A DNA stretch of 64,000 bases from Cotesia glomerata (Eukaryota > Arthropoda > Insecta > Hymenoptera > Braconidae). The translations under genes and the position numbers were made by a program. The notes beneath the pieces are model-generated. The model was not told the origin of the DNA. It saw only the letters and a program-made list of their open reading frames with translations, and did not search any database. Of this stretch, positions 11,663-21,925 are shown piece after piece; position 1 is the stretch's first letter; every line of letters starts with the position of its first letter. The stretch is taken from the NCBI RefSeq assembly GCF_020080835.1, contig NC_058162.1, forward strand, positions 22,698,144 to 22,762,143, in the 5' to 3' direction.

Positions 11663-12778
11663 TGTGAAAGTATGTGAACCGCTTATAACTTTTGAACAGC
11701 TTGACCGATTTCATCGCGGTTGGTGCCATTCGAAAGAGCTTGACCAAACTTAGATTTTGAAAACTATTTGGACCGATTCAGATCAATAAATTTTGAGAAA
11801 TCTTAAAAAAACTGAAAAAAAATTTTTTTTCAAATGTGGTTTTTTTGGAATAACTTTTAAACGGCTTAAAGGTTCAATTCCAAAAACTAATCAGCTCTTA
11901 ACCTCAAAAAACCACGTCGATCACCACCAGTCCGGTCAAAATCGGTTGATTCGTTCGAGAGATATCGTGAACGAAAGAAAACCGAAAAAACTGCGTCGAA
12001 TGCTTCTAACCGCGTAAAAATCGGTTTATTCATTCAAAAGTTATTGTGGTTTAAAAATTAAAAAAATAGTGTCTTATCAAATCTCTATCAGACTTTTGAG
12101 CTCGAAGAGCTCAAAATAACCCATAAATTGTATTTTTGAGCTCGAAGAGCTCAAAAACGTCATTGGTGCAATTTTAAGCGTCTAAGTATGGAATTAGCGG
12201 AAAGTTGCAGGGATGGCCTTCAGGGTCAACCGTTTTCCTAATTTTTTTTCACATATCGGCGCCCTTTTTTCTTGTAATACGCGCACGCAGTCTAAAAAAA
12301 TCTAGCTTGATCAAGTGGCGCCATAGTTTTCACGTGACAAATTCGTTTGTATTTGTACGGTTATATCGTAGTGAATTTTAATAAAAATTCAATTAAAAAA
12401 AGAAATATGTAAACTAGGCTACTGATATGAAATATGGACCCGGTTCATCAAATTCTTAAACTTACAAAAAAGGTCTGGTCTTGAAATATCAATTTGTTCG
12501 GGAGTAATCGTTGGTACATCTAAAATGGGGCGACATCTGGACGTCCACGTAAAATTTTTTTCGAAACGTTTTTTTTTTTTTCAAAATAGCAACATGAAAG
12601 GATTTTAGAAAGTAAAAGATGGTTTCATTTAAGTGTTTTCTCGGTGTAAATCTACCTATATTATTGTATAAGTGTAATATGGTTGTTATAGAGGCGTTTA
12701 AAGATCACAAAATTGATTGATCTTGACGAGTCGAGTATAAAGCACAACCTCACGCGCTTCGCCCTATGAGGCGTGCAA
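11321..12778 (+). mobile_element. Family L element, copy 1, interrupted by family A
   Basis: Left end AAAGTTTGGAAAATCCAAAA followed by GTGCACGCCTCATAACGCTC. Right end CCTATGAGGCGTGCA. An uninterrupted reverse copy (apart from a small element) at 52134-53090 shows that 11450-12243 is an insertion. The middle carries CTGGACGTCCACGTAAAATT and GATCAAGTGGCGCCATAG. No reading frame that could be a transposase. Confidence 0.8.
11450..12243 (-). repeat. Family A repeat, copy 3, nested in family L
   Basis: Reads TTAACTTCCCGCTAAGAAAA at the left and GGTCAACCGTTTTCCTAA at the right, the reverse of copy 2, with a long (GT)n run at about 11600-11665. Comparison with the family L copy at 52 kb shows family L sequence on both sides (CAGAGTATTTTTTATTTTT on the left, CATATCGGCGCCC on the right). 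Confidence 0.88.
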
Positions 12779-12876
12779 AAAAAGAATTCCATTAAAATCA
12801 GATACTATTAATATGGTCCGACCTAAGCAGCAAGGTTCCAGGTTCAGGTGACTGAATAGTAGTCACGAACAGTGTC

Positions 12877-12948
12877 TCGGATAGCTTAATTGGTAGAGCC
12901 TTTAGCACGTAACCAAATGGGCCGGGTTCGAGACCCCGGGCTGTCTGA
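12877..12948 (+). tRNA. tRNA-like sequence (probably pseudogene or tRNA-derived element head)
   Basis: A perfect Pol III A box (TAGCTTAATTGG) and B box (GTTCGAGAC), a good T arm (CCGGG/CCCGG) and D arm, and a T-run five bases downstream (12951-12956) as terminator. The outer pairing is TCGGATAGC with GCTGTCTGA, nine pairs with wobbles. This is shifted two bases from where a normal acceptor stem should sit relative to the A box. The anticodon loop (CACGTAA) lacks U at position 33. I therefore doubt that it is a working tRNA. It lies in the large intron, opposite in strand to alkaline phosphatase, just after a family L element. Confidence 0.5.
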
Positions 12949-12956
12949 ATTATTTT

Positions 12957-13455
12957 TCGGTTACCAAAAAATTCTCACTAAGTAAAGATCTTCTTTTCCT
13001 TTTATTCTTACTTTCCCCAGTTTCCAAATTCGTCTTTAATGACAAATTTAGCTATGAATCTATGGCTAATTTTATAATTGACATTTTTTTCCGTTATTTT
13101 TAATTTATAAAAAAATTTACATTCTTTAGCCAAGAATATCAATATTCTGGAGTTAAATATTTTCTTCTTAAACTGTGAGAACAATTTCTTAAATAAAGAG
13201 AGCCTTGTAGAATGGAACGAAAAAATTTTTACCTTTTAAAAATAAATTGTTTTTCAATAAAAAAGTTATTTGCTTCATTAAAATTCTGTAATAATATTAA
13301 TTTAAGAAAAAAATTTATTGAACTAAAAATAATAAGTTTATTGATTCAAGAAAAATAATTTGAAGACGATAGTGCTCTTGATTAGTCTTTTTTTTTTCTG
13401 TGCACCGTAATATAAATTATTACTATTACTGAAAAAGATAAAATCAAATAGTTAC
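12957..13455. other. AT-rich intron sequence, no feature seen
   Basis: Contains runs resembling CACAG-type elements (TTGATTCAAGAAAAAT near 13340). No exon. Confidence 0.4.
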
Positions 13456-13596
13456 CTTCAACAAACAAGAAAAACCCTTTAGGATTCCGTTTGAGAATCC
13501 TGAGCGCTTTGATCGTCATCTCAGCGAGGGATGGGTCTCCGGTTCCGGTGGTGTTGCGATCGACGTCAAAATCCATGTGCGAGTAAGCAAATAATC
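13456..13596 (-). CDS. Alp: Alkaline phosphatase, fourth visible exon
   Basis: Minus-strand exon of 141 bases, acceptor TTGTTACCAG right of 13596, donor GTAACT at 13455. Encodes LFAYSHMDFDVDRNTTGTGD and then a long helix ending FFLFVEG. The Glu of FLFVEG corresponds to the magnesium-binding Glu of the family (Glu311 in human placental enzyme). The exon is joined through split Gly codons on both sides (phase 1). The minus-strand reading frame continues upstream into the intron with an in-frame ATG, but that start is an artefact because the acceptor and the family alignment (YLLGLFA) fix the exon boundary. Confidence 0.93.
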
Positions 13597-14044
13597 CTGG
13601 TAACAAAGTAACCGATTGAGGTGTATTAGTGCGTCTAAATTGAACACCGTTGCTCGAAAAGCATTCGAATGCAACATTCAGAATAATTAACGGGGATTCA
13701 GCAACCGTTCCAAAGTCTACAATTAGCAAGGCGTAAACTTTCCATCCAAGTGTAAGTGAGTTAATTAAAATCTGTCCTTTAGGACCTGAGCTTGCTATAT
13801 ACGATCTATACTCTACATATAATTTCAGCTTACATTTTAATTAATAAATGTTAAACAAGCTATTAAACGTCATTCGAAACCAATTTACACGTACAATTCG
13901 CCATTTTGTTTCACATCGAAATACGAGTCGTTATTTTATTCATTTGATTTCGATAAAATAAAATTATACATATTGTGTTACGTATCATGCATGAATTTTA
14001 TTTAATTAATATTGAATGTACAATTAAAATAATTTTTCACTCAC

Positions 14045-14246
14045 CCAAGAGATAATTGACCCGCGCCGGATCTATTTCGTCGAATTGCTCTTTTGAGTAC
14101 ACGTACTTTGCCGCCATGTTTTGGTGGTACTTGGTCCACTCTGTTATTAAATTTCTCCCGTCAAGTCGGCGGCCTTCTTTTTCTGGCTCTTCGGGGTCTT
14201 GAGCTACTTTTGATACAAAATGTCTTCTACCTCCTCCCAGTATTAC
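14045..14246 (-). CDS. Alp: Alkaline phosphatase, third visible exon
   Basis: Minus-strand exon of 202 bases, acceptor GTCATTAAAG right of 14246, donor GTGAGT at 14044. Encodes VILGGGRRHF, an acidic and basic linker, DGRNLITEWTKYHQNMAAKY, and DPARVNYLLG. The GGGRxxF word followed by DGRNLI is typical of the eukaryotic alkaline phosphatase fold after the catalytic arginine. It joins the second exon in phase 0 (GRNIN + VILGGG, equal to the family's GRNIDVILGGG) and the fourth in phase 1. Confidence 0.93.
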
Positions 14247-14519
14247 CTTTAATGACAAATTACAATTACATAAATTATTTTAGTGTATTAAATACTACTA
14301 GCAACCTGCAGTTACTATATAACTGCTGAAAATTACGAACTATGAATAAAAAAAACTTTTGCTTGGTTATTTTTCGATATTGTTGATGACAATATACATA
14401 GTTTCGGTACTTTTTAAATAAATTTTAAAAATAATATTGCTATGACGAATCAATTAAAAGTAGATTAATGGAAAATTTTACGGAATAAACTTTTAAAACC
14501 TACAAACTATTCAAAACTC

Positions 14520-14815
14520 TTCCAAAAACTTGACATAGAAAATTGATTATCACCAAAAAATATACAAAATCGTGAAAAGGTACAAATTCAGGTCAAGACC
14601 TTTCTGATGATACCAAATTTAACTATAAAAATTTTTTTTGAAATAAAACTATGTCCATCGCAAAATTTTCTTTATTCACTTAATTATTTAGATGATCAAT
14701 TGACTATCGTCGAAAAAATATCAAACGGGGAAAAGTCACAAATTCAGGGTATGACCTTTCTAATGGTACTAAATTGACGACAAATCTACATAACTCCACT
14801 TCAAACTCTATGAAT
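14520..14815. repeat. Tandem intron repeat, about 157-base unit, left part
   Basis: ACAAATTCAGGTCAAGACCT (about 14582) and ACAAATTCAGGGTATGACCT (about 14739) mark successive units. More units follow beyond the retrotransposon at 15946-16290, and a related single unit sits at 1550-1700 in the other large intron of the same gene. Confidence 0.7.
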
Positions 14816-15645
14816 TGAATAGAGCAGCCTATAAATTGAATGTTGATGCACAAGCAGTAACTGACTGGGCCAGAGAAAATGGAATTGAGATTAACCTTCA
14901 AAAAACTAAAGTCATGATCTTAGGAAGTAATAGCAAATTGAAGTTACTCGAAGGCTATGATCTTCCCCAGATAACCATTGACGGAAAGGTTATTCCATAC
15001 GTAAATTCAACTAAACATCTGGGAATTTACTTAACTAACAATCTCTCCTGGGACATCCATGTTGCACATATTACTCGAAAGGTTTATGGAGCACTAAATA
15101 GCCTTAAACATAGGAAGAATATACTCTCCACATACACTCGCAAATTATTAATAACTGCCACAATTCTTCCGATAATCGAATACTGCTCATTAGTGTTGCT
15201 GGATTCCTCTAAACGATTGGATTATAAATTGCAAAGATTAATAAATAATTCAATTAGATTCATATTGGATTTGAAACGAGATGAACATATTACTCCTCAT
15301 AGACTTTCTCTAAAGTGGCTAAACATTAAGACAAAGAGATTATATTGCTTGGCGTGCTATTTTTATAAACTGATATCCACTGGTGAACCAAAATTCTTAC
15401 GGAATTTATTCATAGAAGAGGATCAAGACATTAGACGATCAGAAAGAATAGCAGAAAAATACAATAACGTCATGTTTAAAATACCACACTTTACTACAAA
15501 ATTATTTGAGCATTCATTTGTGGTGTCAGCGATACGGCTTTGGAGAGAACTGCCCATTGAAATAATCGGATCTCATAGTTTGGAAACATTTAAAACAAAA
15601 GCTTTTGAATTTTTCATGAAATTAGAAACTGACGGTAAATTGTAA
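14815..15645 (+). pseudogene. Reverse transcriptase C-terminal fragment
   Basis: A 276-residue open frame. Residues about 8-50 (VTDWARENGIEINLQKTKVM) match the post-catalytic RT region (motif WxxxNxLxxNxxKTxxM). HLGIYLTNNLSWDIH is the next conserved block, followed by a thumb-like helical region and the common C-terminal word AIRLWRELPIEI...SLETFK. The palm motifs with the catalytic aspartates and any endonuclease lie upstream of the truncation point, so the product cannot be active. The true coding join is near codon 7-10. The ATG used is just the first in frame and lies at or before the junction with flanking DNA. The frame is unbroken, which suggests a fairly recent insertion. Confidence 0.88.
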
Positions 15646-15945
15646 ATTGTAAATCTCAGAAAAATCTAGACAAATCTCTGGAATTTACATATCTATATGC
15701 ATATTATATTATATTAAAATGTATCATAAGTATTCATTTGTATAATATATTATTTATCATGGTAATACTTGCTATAACTGTACGTGTACTTATTCTTATC
15801 TTTATATTTAAATATTCTTATCTTTATATTTAAATATTCTTATCTTTATATTTAAATATTTGTAAATTTTGCCATTCGGCTTACTGCCTTGGCATTTAAA
15901 CCAAATAAATAAAAAAAAAAAAAAATAAATAAATAAATAAATTAA
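14816..15945 (+). mobile_element. 5'-truncated non-LTR retrotransposon (Jockey/I-group-like)
   Basis: Extends from a truncated reverse transcriptase frame to a tail of AAATAAATAAATAAA (15903-15943), with a 22-base tandem repeat in the 3' untranslated part. It lies in an alkaline phosphatase intron on the opposite strand and is inserted in the roughly 157-base intron repeat, whose text resumes after the tail. The clade cannot be fixed by eye because the catalytic motifs are missing. Confidence 0.85.
15790..15860 (+). repeat. 22-base tandem repeat in retrotransposon 3' end
   Basis: Three copies of TTATCTTTATATTTAAATAT plus spacer, immediately upstream of the final 3' segment TTGCCATTCGGCTTACTGCC. 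Short 3' tandem repeats are common in non-LTR elements. Confidence 0.85.
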
Positions 15946-16290
15946 ACTATAGAAACCTGTTTTGTAGTAAAGATATGTCCATCACAAAATGTTCCTTATT
16001 TTTTTAATTATATGGATCAATATTTGACATATAACGACGTTCATATGTACAAAACAAAATAAATAAACAAATTCTATCTAGCTTGAAATGCGAGTCTATT
16101 TATGATGACATCAAAAACTTATTCCCATGAATCAAATATCGTTAAAAATCATATAAAACCTTTTTAAGGCTCAAATTCAGGTCAAGACCTTTTTAACTAT
16201 ACTAAATTTAACTTAAAAAAACTCATTTTATCATATAAATACCCGAAAGACGAAATTTTCCTTGTTCTCTTAATTATATAGACAATAATA
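15946..16290. repeat. Tandem intron repeat, about 157-base unit, right part
   Basis: Resumes with AAAGATATGTCCATCACAAAA and contains a further CTCAAATTCAGGTCAAGACC at about 16170. 16290-16745 is plain AT-rich intron. Confidence 0.6.
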
Positions 16291-16745
16291 GTTTGTTACT
16301 TTAAGGATAGATTTGATATTGAAGCCGAGTTTAGTTCTCTCACTATCAAGGTTTCTAATCGATATACAATTACATGATCCAGTGTATTATCTTTCAACTT
16401 GGACAAGTGAAGTTAGAATAACACATTACTAAGGTCTCCACATTTGATCTTCGATCACTACTTATAATAGATAAAAATATTAAATCATTCTTTTTAGTAA
16501 AATAAATTTTTACAATACTGATGATTATTAATGAAATTATCTCTAATATTTCAAAATTCTTAAGTGAAGGTAATCTCTTGTTATTAACTTAATGTTCCCT
16601 GAAAACTAAGCGGTTTAACCTCTCAACTACAGAAAATCTAGTTAGTTTAAAGTGTAAACTTAACTTCTGGTTAGCCGGCAGTATTGATGGAAAGTATATA
16701 AAATGAAAATAAAGTAAATATTTACTAAAATATAAAATTACTAAC

Positions 16746-16924
16746 ATTAATATTACGTCCTGGTTCATCTTCCAGAAGTTGTCGAGCGATATCTTTACAA
16801 GAAGCCCGCGCTGCTGAAGGCACTTTACTATCATCTTCCCAGTAACGACTTGAAGCATGAGCATACAGCGCTGCCGGCGTAGCGTGAGTCACACGAGTTG
16901 TTGTTACCATCCCCGTGGATTTGC
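16746..16924 (-). CDS. Alp: Alkaline phosphatase, second visible exon
   Basis: Minus-strand exon of 179 bases, acceptor TTCTCTTACAG right of 16924, donor GTTAGT at 16745. Encodes KSTGMVTTTRVTHATPAALY, then AHASSRYWEDDSKVP, then a helix ending GRNIN. The words TTTRVTHATPAA and the Arg of SSRYW correspond to the magnesium and phosphate binding region of the family (His/Thr pair in HAT; the Arg is the phosphate-holding arginine, Arg166 in the E. coli and human numbering). The single base G from the first exon plus GC here makes the joining Gly codon (QREG|K). Confidence 0.93.
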
Positions 16925-17495
16925 CTGTAAGAGAATCATAATTACAAAATTTACAGGTTACTTATCACTAATTTTTGTGTTTTGGGTCCAAAAAAGCGAG
17001 TAAATTATCAAGATGCTCGTAGAACAAAAGATAAAACTGGTTTTCCTGGCATTGAAGACGAATTTGAGCATCCAGCGATTTGTAGGTTACGTATGCGGAT
17101 ATGGATACATGTGTGTGTGAATAGTTGGGCGTAGCGGTCGTAAATAAGAAATTGAATGGAGAGGATTAAATGGGTATAACAAACGGGATAAATGTAAGAG
17201 AGTGAAACTTGGTTGTTATATATCTGCAGGACATCCATTACTCTGTCAGTGTGTAAGTAAGTGTGCAGATAATCTGTGCTTCGGTTGTACGCGAACTTGT
17301 ATTGTACTTCCAGTGTTGTATCGCGCAGTACAGTACGTCAGTGCCAAACGGCGTGTGTGATTAATCAACAGGGGTGATTCATCCTAACAACGGAAATTTA
17401 ACAACGGAAATTGACGGGTACTTGTGTTCTGTTCCGGTAATTACATTAATTTACTTATTTATATCTTTTTACATTGATACTAATAAGAAAAAAAA
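16925..17495. other. Unique intron sequence, no feature seen
   Basis: Less AT-rich than its surroundings between 17000 and 17400. No exon that fits the alkaline phosphatase frame and no RNA gene recognised. Confidence 0.45.
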
Positions 17496-18314
17496 TCTGG
17501 AAAACGGTTGATCCTAAAGGCCATCCCTGCAACTTCCCGCTAATCTCATATCTAAGCGTTTGAAATTGCACTTATGACATTTTTGAGCTCGAAGAGTTAG
17601 CTGTTCTAAGTTTTTGAGCTCTTCGAGCTCAAAAGTTTAATAGACGTTTAATAAAACAGTATTTTTTGAATTTTCAAACCGCAATTACTTCTGAATGAAT
17701 GAACCGATTTTCACGCTGTTGGCAGCATTCCACGCAGTTTTTCAAATTATATGATATACTTATAAACACAAACTGATCAAACCGAAAGATTTAGAGAAAT
17801 TTGAAAAATTCACTTTCTTCGAATTATTTCGACACCGATAACTCACGAAGCAATCAATCGATTTTCATGTTATTGGCAGCGATCTACGTGGTTTTTTAGG
17901 CTCTAATAATTATTTTATTTTATCAAAAACGATCAAAAAAGAAATGTCAAAGTTATGTAAAAACAATGATTTTGACAGGACTGGTGGCAATCGACGAAGT
18001 TTTTTAAGCTTAAGAGCGGTTTAGTTTTTGGAATTGATCTGTAAAGCCGTTTAGAAGTTATTCCAAAAAAACCTTTTTTTTTAAATTTTATTTTTGAAAT
18101 TTCCCAAAATCTAGCGAACCGAATCGATTCAAATTTTCACGAAATTTAATGGCAATGATACTCTTTAGATCGCTACCGCAGGAATAGTCAGGGAAGCTTC
18201 TTGTGTGGCCTTAAAACGTCGAGATCTGATGAAAACTCGATTTTTGCAAAATGGAGTAAAACCAATAACTTCTCGAATTTGGAAAAATTTTCAATTTTTC
18301 TTAGCGGAAAGATA
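17496..18314 (+). repeat. Family A repeat, copy 4 (diverged, without (CA)n)
   Basis: Starts TGGAAAACGGTTGATCC and GGCCATCCCTGCAACTTCCC. Ends GTCAGGGAAGCTTCTTGTG and CTTAGCGGAAAGATA. The (CA)n tract is missing and the body is more diverged than in the other copies, so it is probably older. Confidence 0.8.
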
Positions 18315-18678
18315 AAAATTGTGTGTGTCAACTCCGACGTACGACAGGAATTTACTCCTTACGAACGATTATATCGTATATATAAATTAGTAAATGATGA
18401 TCAATGAAATTAACTATTATAATACTCCAAGCGTACATGATACATTTGTTTATATTAATTATACAATTAATTTACTCGAATTGGTTATTTCCATGCTTTA
18501 TAATATTTCGCTAACTCCATTAACTTTTTGATATTTTCAAATTGCAAATCAATATTGATAGAATAGGTATAAATAAAAATAAAATGTAAAATTTATGATG
18601 AAAATTTCGTAAGCTGAAAGTTGTTGTTTGTTGATATTGAATAAATAATGATGTAGTCATGTAGGCGCTGCACTGTAC

Positions 18679-18683
<5 letters not shown>

Positions 18684-18740
<57 letters not shown>
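18684..18740. repeat. (TA)n microsatellite
   Basis: An uninterrupted TA run of about 57 bases. The surrounding 18315-19042 is AT-rich intron with no other feature seen. Confidence 0.97.
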
Positions 18741-18746
<6 letters not shown>

Positions 18747-19042
18747 TATAATTTAAATGAAAAATATAAAAATATATCATGTAAGCAAACTATTCGTAAC
18801 GTGATTGGTCAAATATATCATAAGCATGAAAACATATATAATTCTATACTAACATTCAGACGCGTGCTTGCGCGCGCAATGTATACTAGTATACACATAT
18901 TTACTATGATATGTATGCCAAAATATACACTCTAGTCCATATACTATAGACCATGCAGTCGTATAAGCTCTGTGGTGGGGAGTGGGAAAACTGTAGTTTG
19001 TAATGAGTAAAGCTTGATTTGACTCCCGTATAATGCAAAATT

Positions 19043-19843
19043 CCACGCCTCATAATGCTCATTTAATTTTTAAGATAAAAATAAGTCGTAATACTGATAA
19101 AAAATTCAACAAATCGTGCTTTAATTTTAGATTAAAATATTTCGCGCCATTTTCATCTCAGATAAGAAAATAAGGCGCAAGCGCACTGTTGAACAAATGA
19201 CATAGCGCGTATGCGTAATTCTACTTAAGACTAGTCTTTGTCTGGATTCACACATTTATAAATACGCACAGAAAAAATAATTTACTTGAATCAAGTAAAT
19301 AATTTTGAAGAACTTCATTTTTTTGATTTGAGTAGAAAAATTCTTAAACTAAGAGATTTTTTTTCGGTTTACGTCAATTTTACATGATTTAAGAATTTTT
19401 CACTTGATTCAAGTTAGTTTTTTCTTTCAGTGTGCAAAAGATCACTCGATTCTAATTTTTTATTAATTATAATTAAACTACAACGAATTATATAGCCATT
19501 TACAATGTAAAACAAGTTGATTTGATTTTGAATCTGTTAAAAAAAATCTGATTTAGATACGATAATATTTCCGGGAGTTATCGTGATTACATACGAAAAA
19601 AAAAAACATTCGGATGTTCATATAAAATTTTTTCCAAAAAGTTTTCTAACTTCCCGCTAAAAAAATTGAAATTTTTTTTTAATGTACCGACATAAGAAGA
19701 TTTTTTGCATAATAAGAGATAATGAATCATCGTACAAGTGCAATATGGTTGTGATAGATGCATTTTAAGACCACAAAATTACTCGAACTTGAAGTATTGC
19801 GATTGAAGCACTATCTTAATCGCTTAGCATTATGAGGCGTGCA
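19043..19843. mobile_element. Family L element, copy 3, next to an exon
   Basis: Left end CCACGCCTCATAATGCTCAT, right end CATTATGAGGCGTGCA. Internal words GTAGAAGCATTT and ACCACAAAATTACTCGA-like text match the copies at 12.7 and 52.2 kb, though it is more diverged. It contains a small CACAG element. Its right end lies only about 33 bases from the splice donor of the alkaline phosphatase exon at 19876. Confidence 0.7.
19267..19432. mobile_element. Small CACAG-type inverted-repeat element
   Basis: Left end CACAGAAAAAATAATTTACT, right end TTTTTTCTTTCAGTG. Both sides carry TTGAATCAAG/CTTGATTCAAG in mirror position. Similar elements lie at 35133-35233 and 50474-50619. Confidence 0.75.
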
Positions 19844-19875
19844 ATTTGTTTTTTTTAGCACTGATATTCTTTTAC

Positions 19876-20050
19876 CTTCTCGTTGGGCCCAGTCGACGAT
19901 CGACGTCACCCTTGCCGTTTTGCTGGACAGACAATTGTCGAACTTGGCTGAGGAATCCAGCCCGAGTGTCTCGTAGTTGGCCTTCACGCCGCAAAGCAGT
20001 GCAGTCGCGCACGCCGACGACTCTCCCACCTGGGCGTCCATGTTGTAAGT
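19876..20050 (-). CDS. Alp: Alkaline phosphatase, first visible exon (nucleophile exon)
   Basis: Minus-strand exon of 175 bases, acceptor TCTATTTCAG right of 20050, donor GTAAAAG at 19875. Encodes TYNMDAQVGESSACATALLC, GVKANYETLGLDSSAKFDNC and VTSIVDWAQREG. The enzyme hydrolyses phosphate monoesters at alkaline pH. Insect forms are usually GPI-anchored on gut or tubule membranes, which cannot be seen here because both termini are absent. The nucleophile is the first Ser of VGESSACAT. The family normally has Asp-Ser here and this copy has Glu-Ser. The five exons together give about 297 residues against a usual 500-550. The first codon is complete (phase 0), so an upstream exon ending the FP...SK segment must exist. 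I did not find it up to 64000. Confidence 0.93.
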
Positions 20051-20339
20051 CTGAAATAGAAAGATTTTAAGGTTAATAGTTTATTTCGAATAATAATCAC
20101 GTTCTTATGAACTGACTTATTGGTGGATAAGCTACCATCTCATTCGATAAATATTAAAATTATCTTTTTAGTATTTTATTATCACAATGACAGTATTATG
20201 ATAATACTTGGTATTTTTCGACGGCAGACACTCCTCTGAAGCACGAGGAGAATTTTATATAAGTCAACCCACAGATCGGGGATTTACATTAAGATGGTTT
20301 AAATATGACGGAGGTTATCTGGTACAACTAAAATCGTCC
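20051..20339. other. Intron sequence, no feature seen
   Basis: AT-rich. 20195-20300 is less AT-rich but does not code for the alkaline phosphatase N-terminal region on the minus strand. Confidence 0.45.
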
Positions 20340-21925
20340 TTTTCATAGCTATATTTATATTAATATATATCTCCATCAATTTTATTTGCAATTATGTTCA
20401 TAGTTATCTCTATAAATAATATAACATGTCGACATAGTTTTAGTTTAAAGTCGTTAATATTTTGTCATTAGTGCAATTTTAACTTTTTTATGGTCAGAGA
20501 TAATTTATTTGAATATTCCGGGTCGATGTTAAAAATATCACTAGATGGCGACACTAAAAATATCCTAAATTATTTAGACATAAGTGCAGGCAATAACCTC
20601 GAATATCACTAAATGACATGTATTTAATTAATTAAATGTTTTTAATCATTCATTTTCCTTTCAATAATAAGAAAAAAATTGACTTTGTGCTTGAAAAAAA
20701 TAAAAGCTCAAACTTATAAAAATAAAAAAGTTACGATGTTTTTTGTCTCTTCTAAAATATTTCATACGAGGTTCTCATAGTGAGCCGTCGATTACTTTTT
20801 TCATGAAAATTTATATTAATTATTTTTTGAATAGTTTTCTTACTAAATGTTATTGAATTAATGCACTAAACACCCAAAAATCATCAATTTAGCTTTGAAA
20901 CGCTCAAATTCTAGGTTAAAAACCTTCAAAATACTTTCTCGCTTGCTATCGGTTCATCAAATGACGTTATCAACTCATCAACTAACGCCATTAGTTAATC
21001 AAATCACTTAAACAGAGAATTTGCCTCTAGTGCTATTAGCGCGGGAAATTTGAATCCAAATTCTGACTCTTGAGCAATAATTCGAGTCTATCTTAAATAA
21101 TTTAGACATAAGTGCATACAATAACCTTGTATCTCACTAAATTCCATGTATTTAATTAATTAGATATTTTTAATTCTTAATTTTCATTTCAATAATAAGA
21201 GAAAAATTAACTTTGCGTTAAAAAAAAACGAAAGCTCAAACTTATAAAAATAAAAGTGTTACAATGTTTTTTTTCTCTTTTAAAATGTTTCATTTTTTGG
21301 CGTACGAGGTTCTCATAGTGAGCCGCCGATTTTTTATCTACTTTTTTCATAAAAATTTACATTAATTATTTTTTTAATAGTTTTCTTTCTGAATATTATT
21401 AAATTAATGCCCTAACCACCCAAAAATTATTAATTTAGCTTTGTAACGCTCAAATTCTACGTTAAAAATCTTCAAAATGGCTTCTCGCTCGCCATTGGTT
21501 CATCAAATGACGCTATCAACTCATCAACTAACGCCATTGGTTAATCAAATCACTCAAACAGAGAATTTGCTTCTAGCGCTATTAGCGCGGGAAATTTGAA
21601 TCCAAATTCAGACTTTTGAGCAATAATTTTAGTTTATCTTAAATTATTTAGATATAAGTGCAGGCAATAACCTCGTATCTCACTAAATCCCATGTATTTA
21701 ATTAATTAAATTTCTTTAAATGTTAATTTTTATTTCAATAATTAGAGAAAAATCAACTTTGTGCTTAAAAAAAACTATAACTCAAATTTATAAAAACAAA
21801 AAAGTTACTACGTTTTTTATCTCTCCTAAAAAATTGCATTTTTTGATAATTGAAGTTCTCATAGTAAGCCGTCGGTATATAACTATGGATTATTTATACT
21901 TTTTAATAAATGGAACAATATAAAA
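20340..21925 (+). repeat. Family B tandem repeat array 2 (about 3 units)
   Basis: TTAGACATAAGTGCA-type words at about 20573, 21100 and 21647 give spacings of about 527 and 547 bases. Each unit carries TTCATCAAATGACG, CGCCATTGGTTAATCAAATC and GCGCGGGAAATTTGAATCC. Units differ at several percent of positions by eye. No coding content. Confidence 0.88.

Noticed and set aside
13382..13729. A 115-codon minus-strand frame as a complete small gene
   Set aside because: Its core is an alkaline phosphatase exon with clear splice sites at 13596 and 13456. The flanking codons are intron.
15640..15945. SINE with its own promoter
   Set aside because: The segment is continuous with the reverse transcriptase frame and ends in the same AAATA tail, so it is the 3' part of the retrotransposon.
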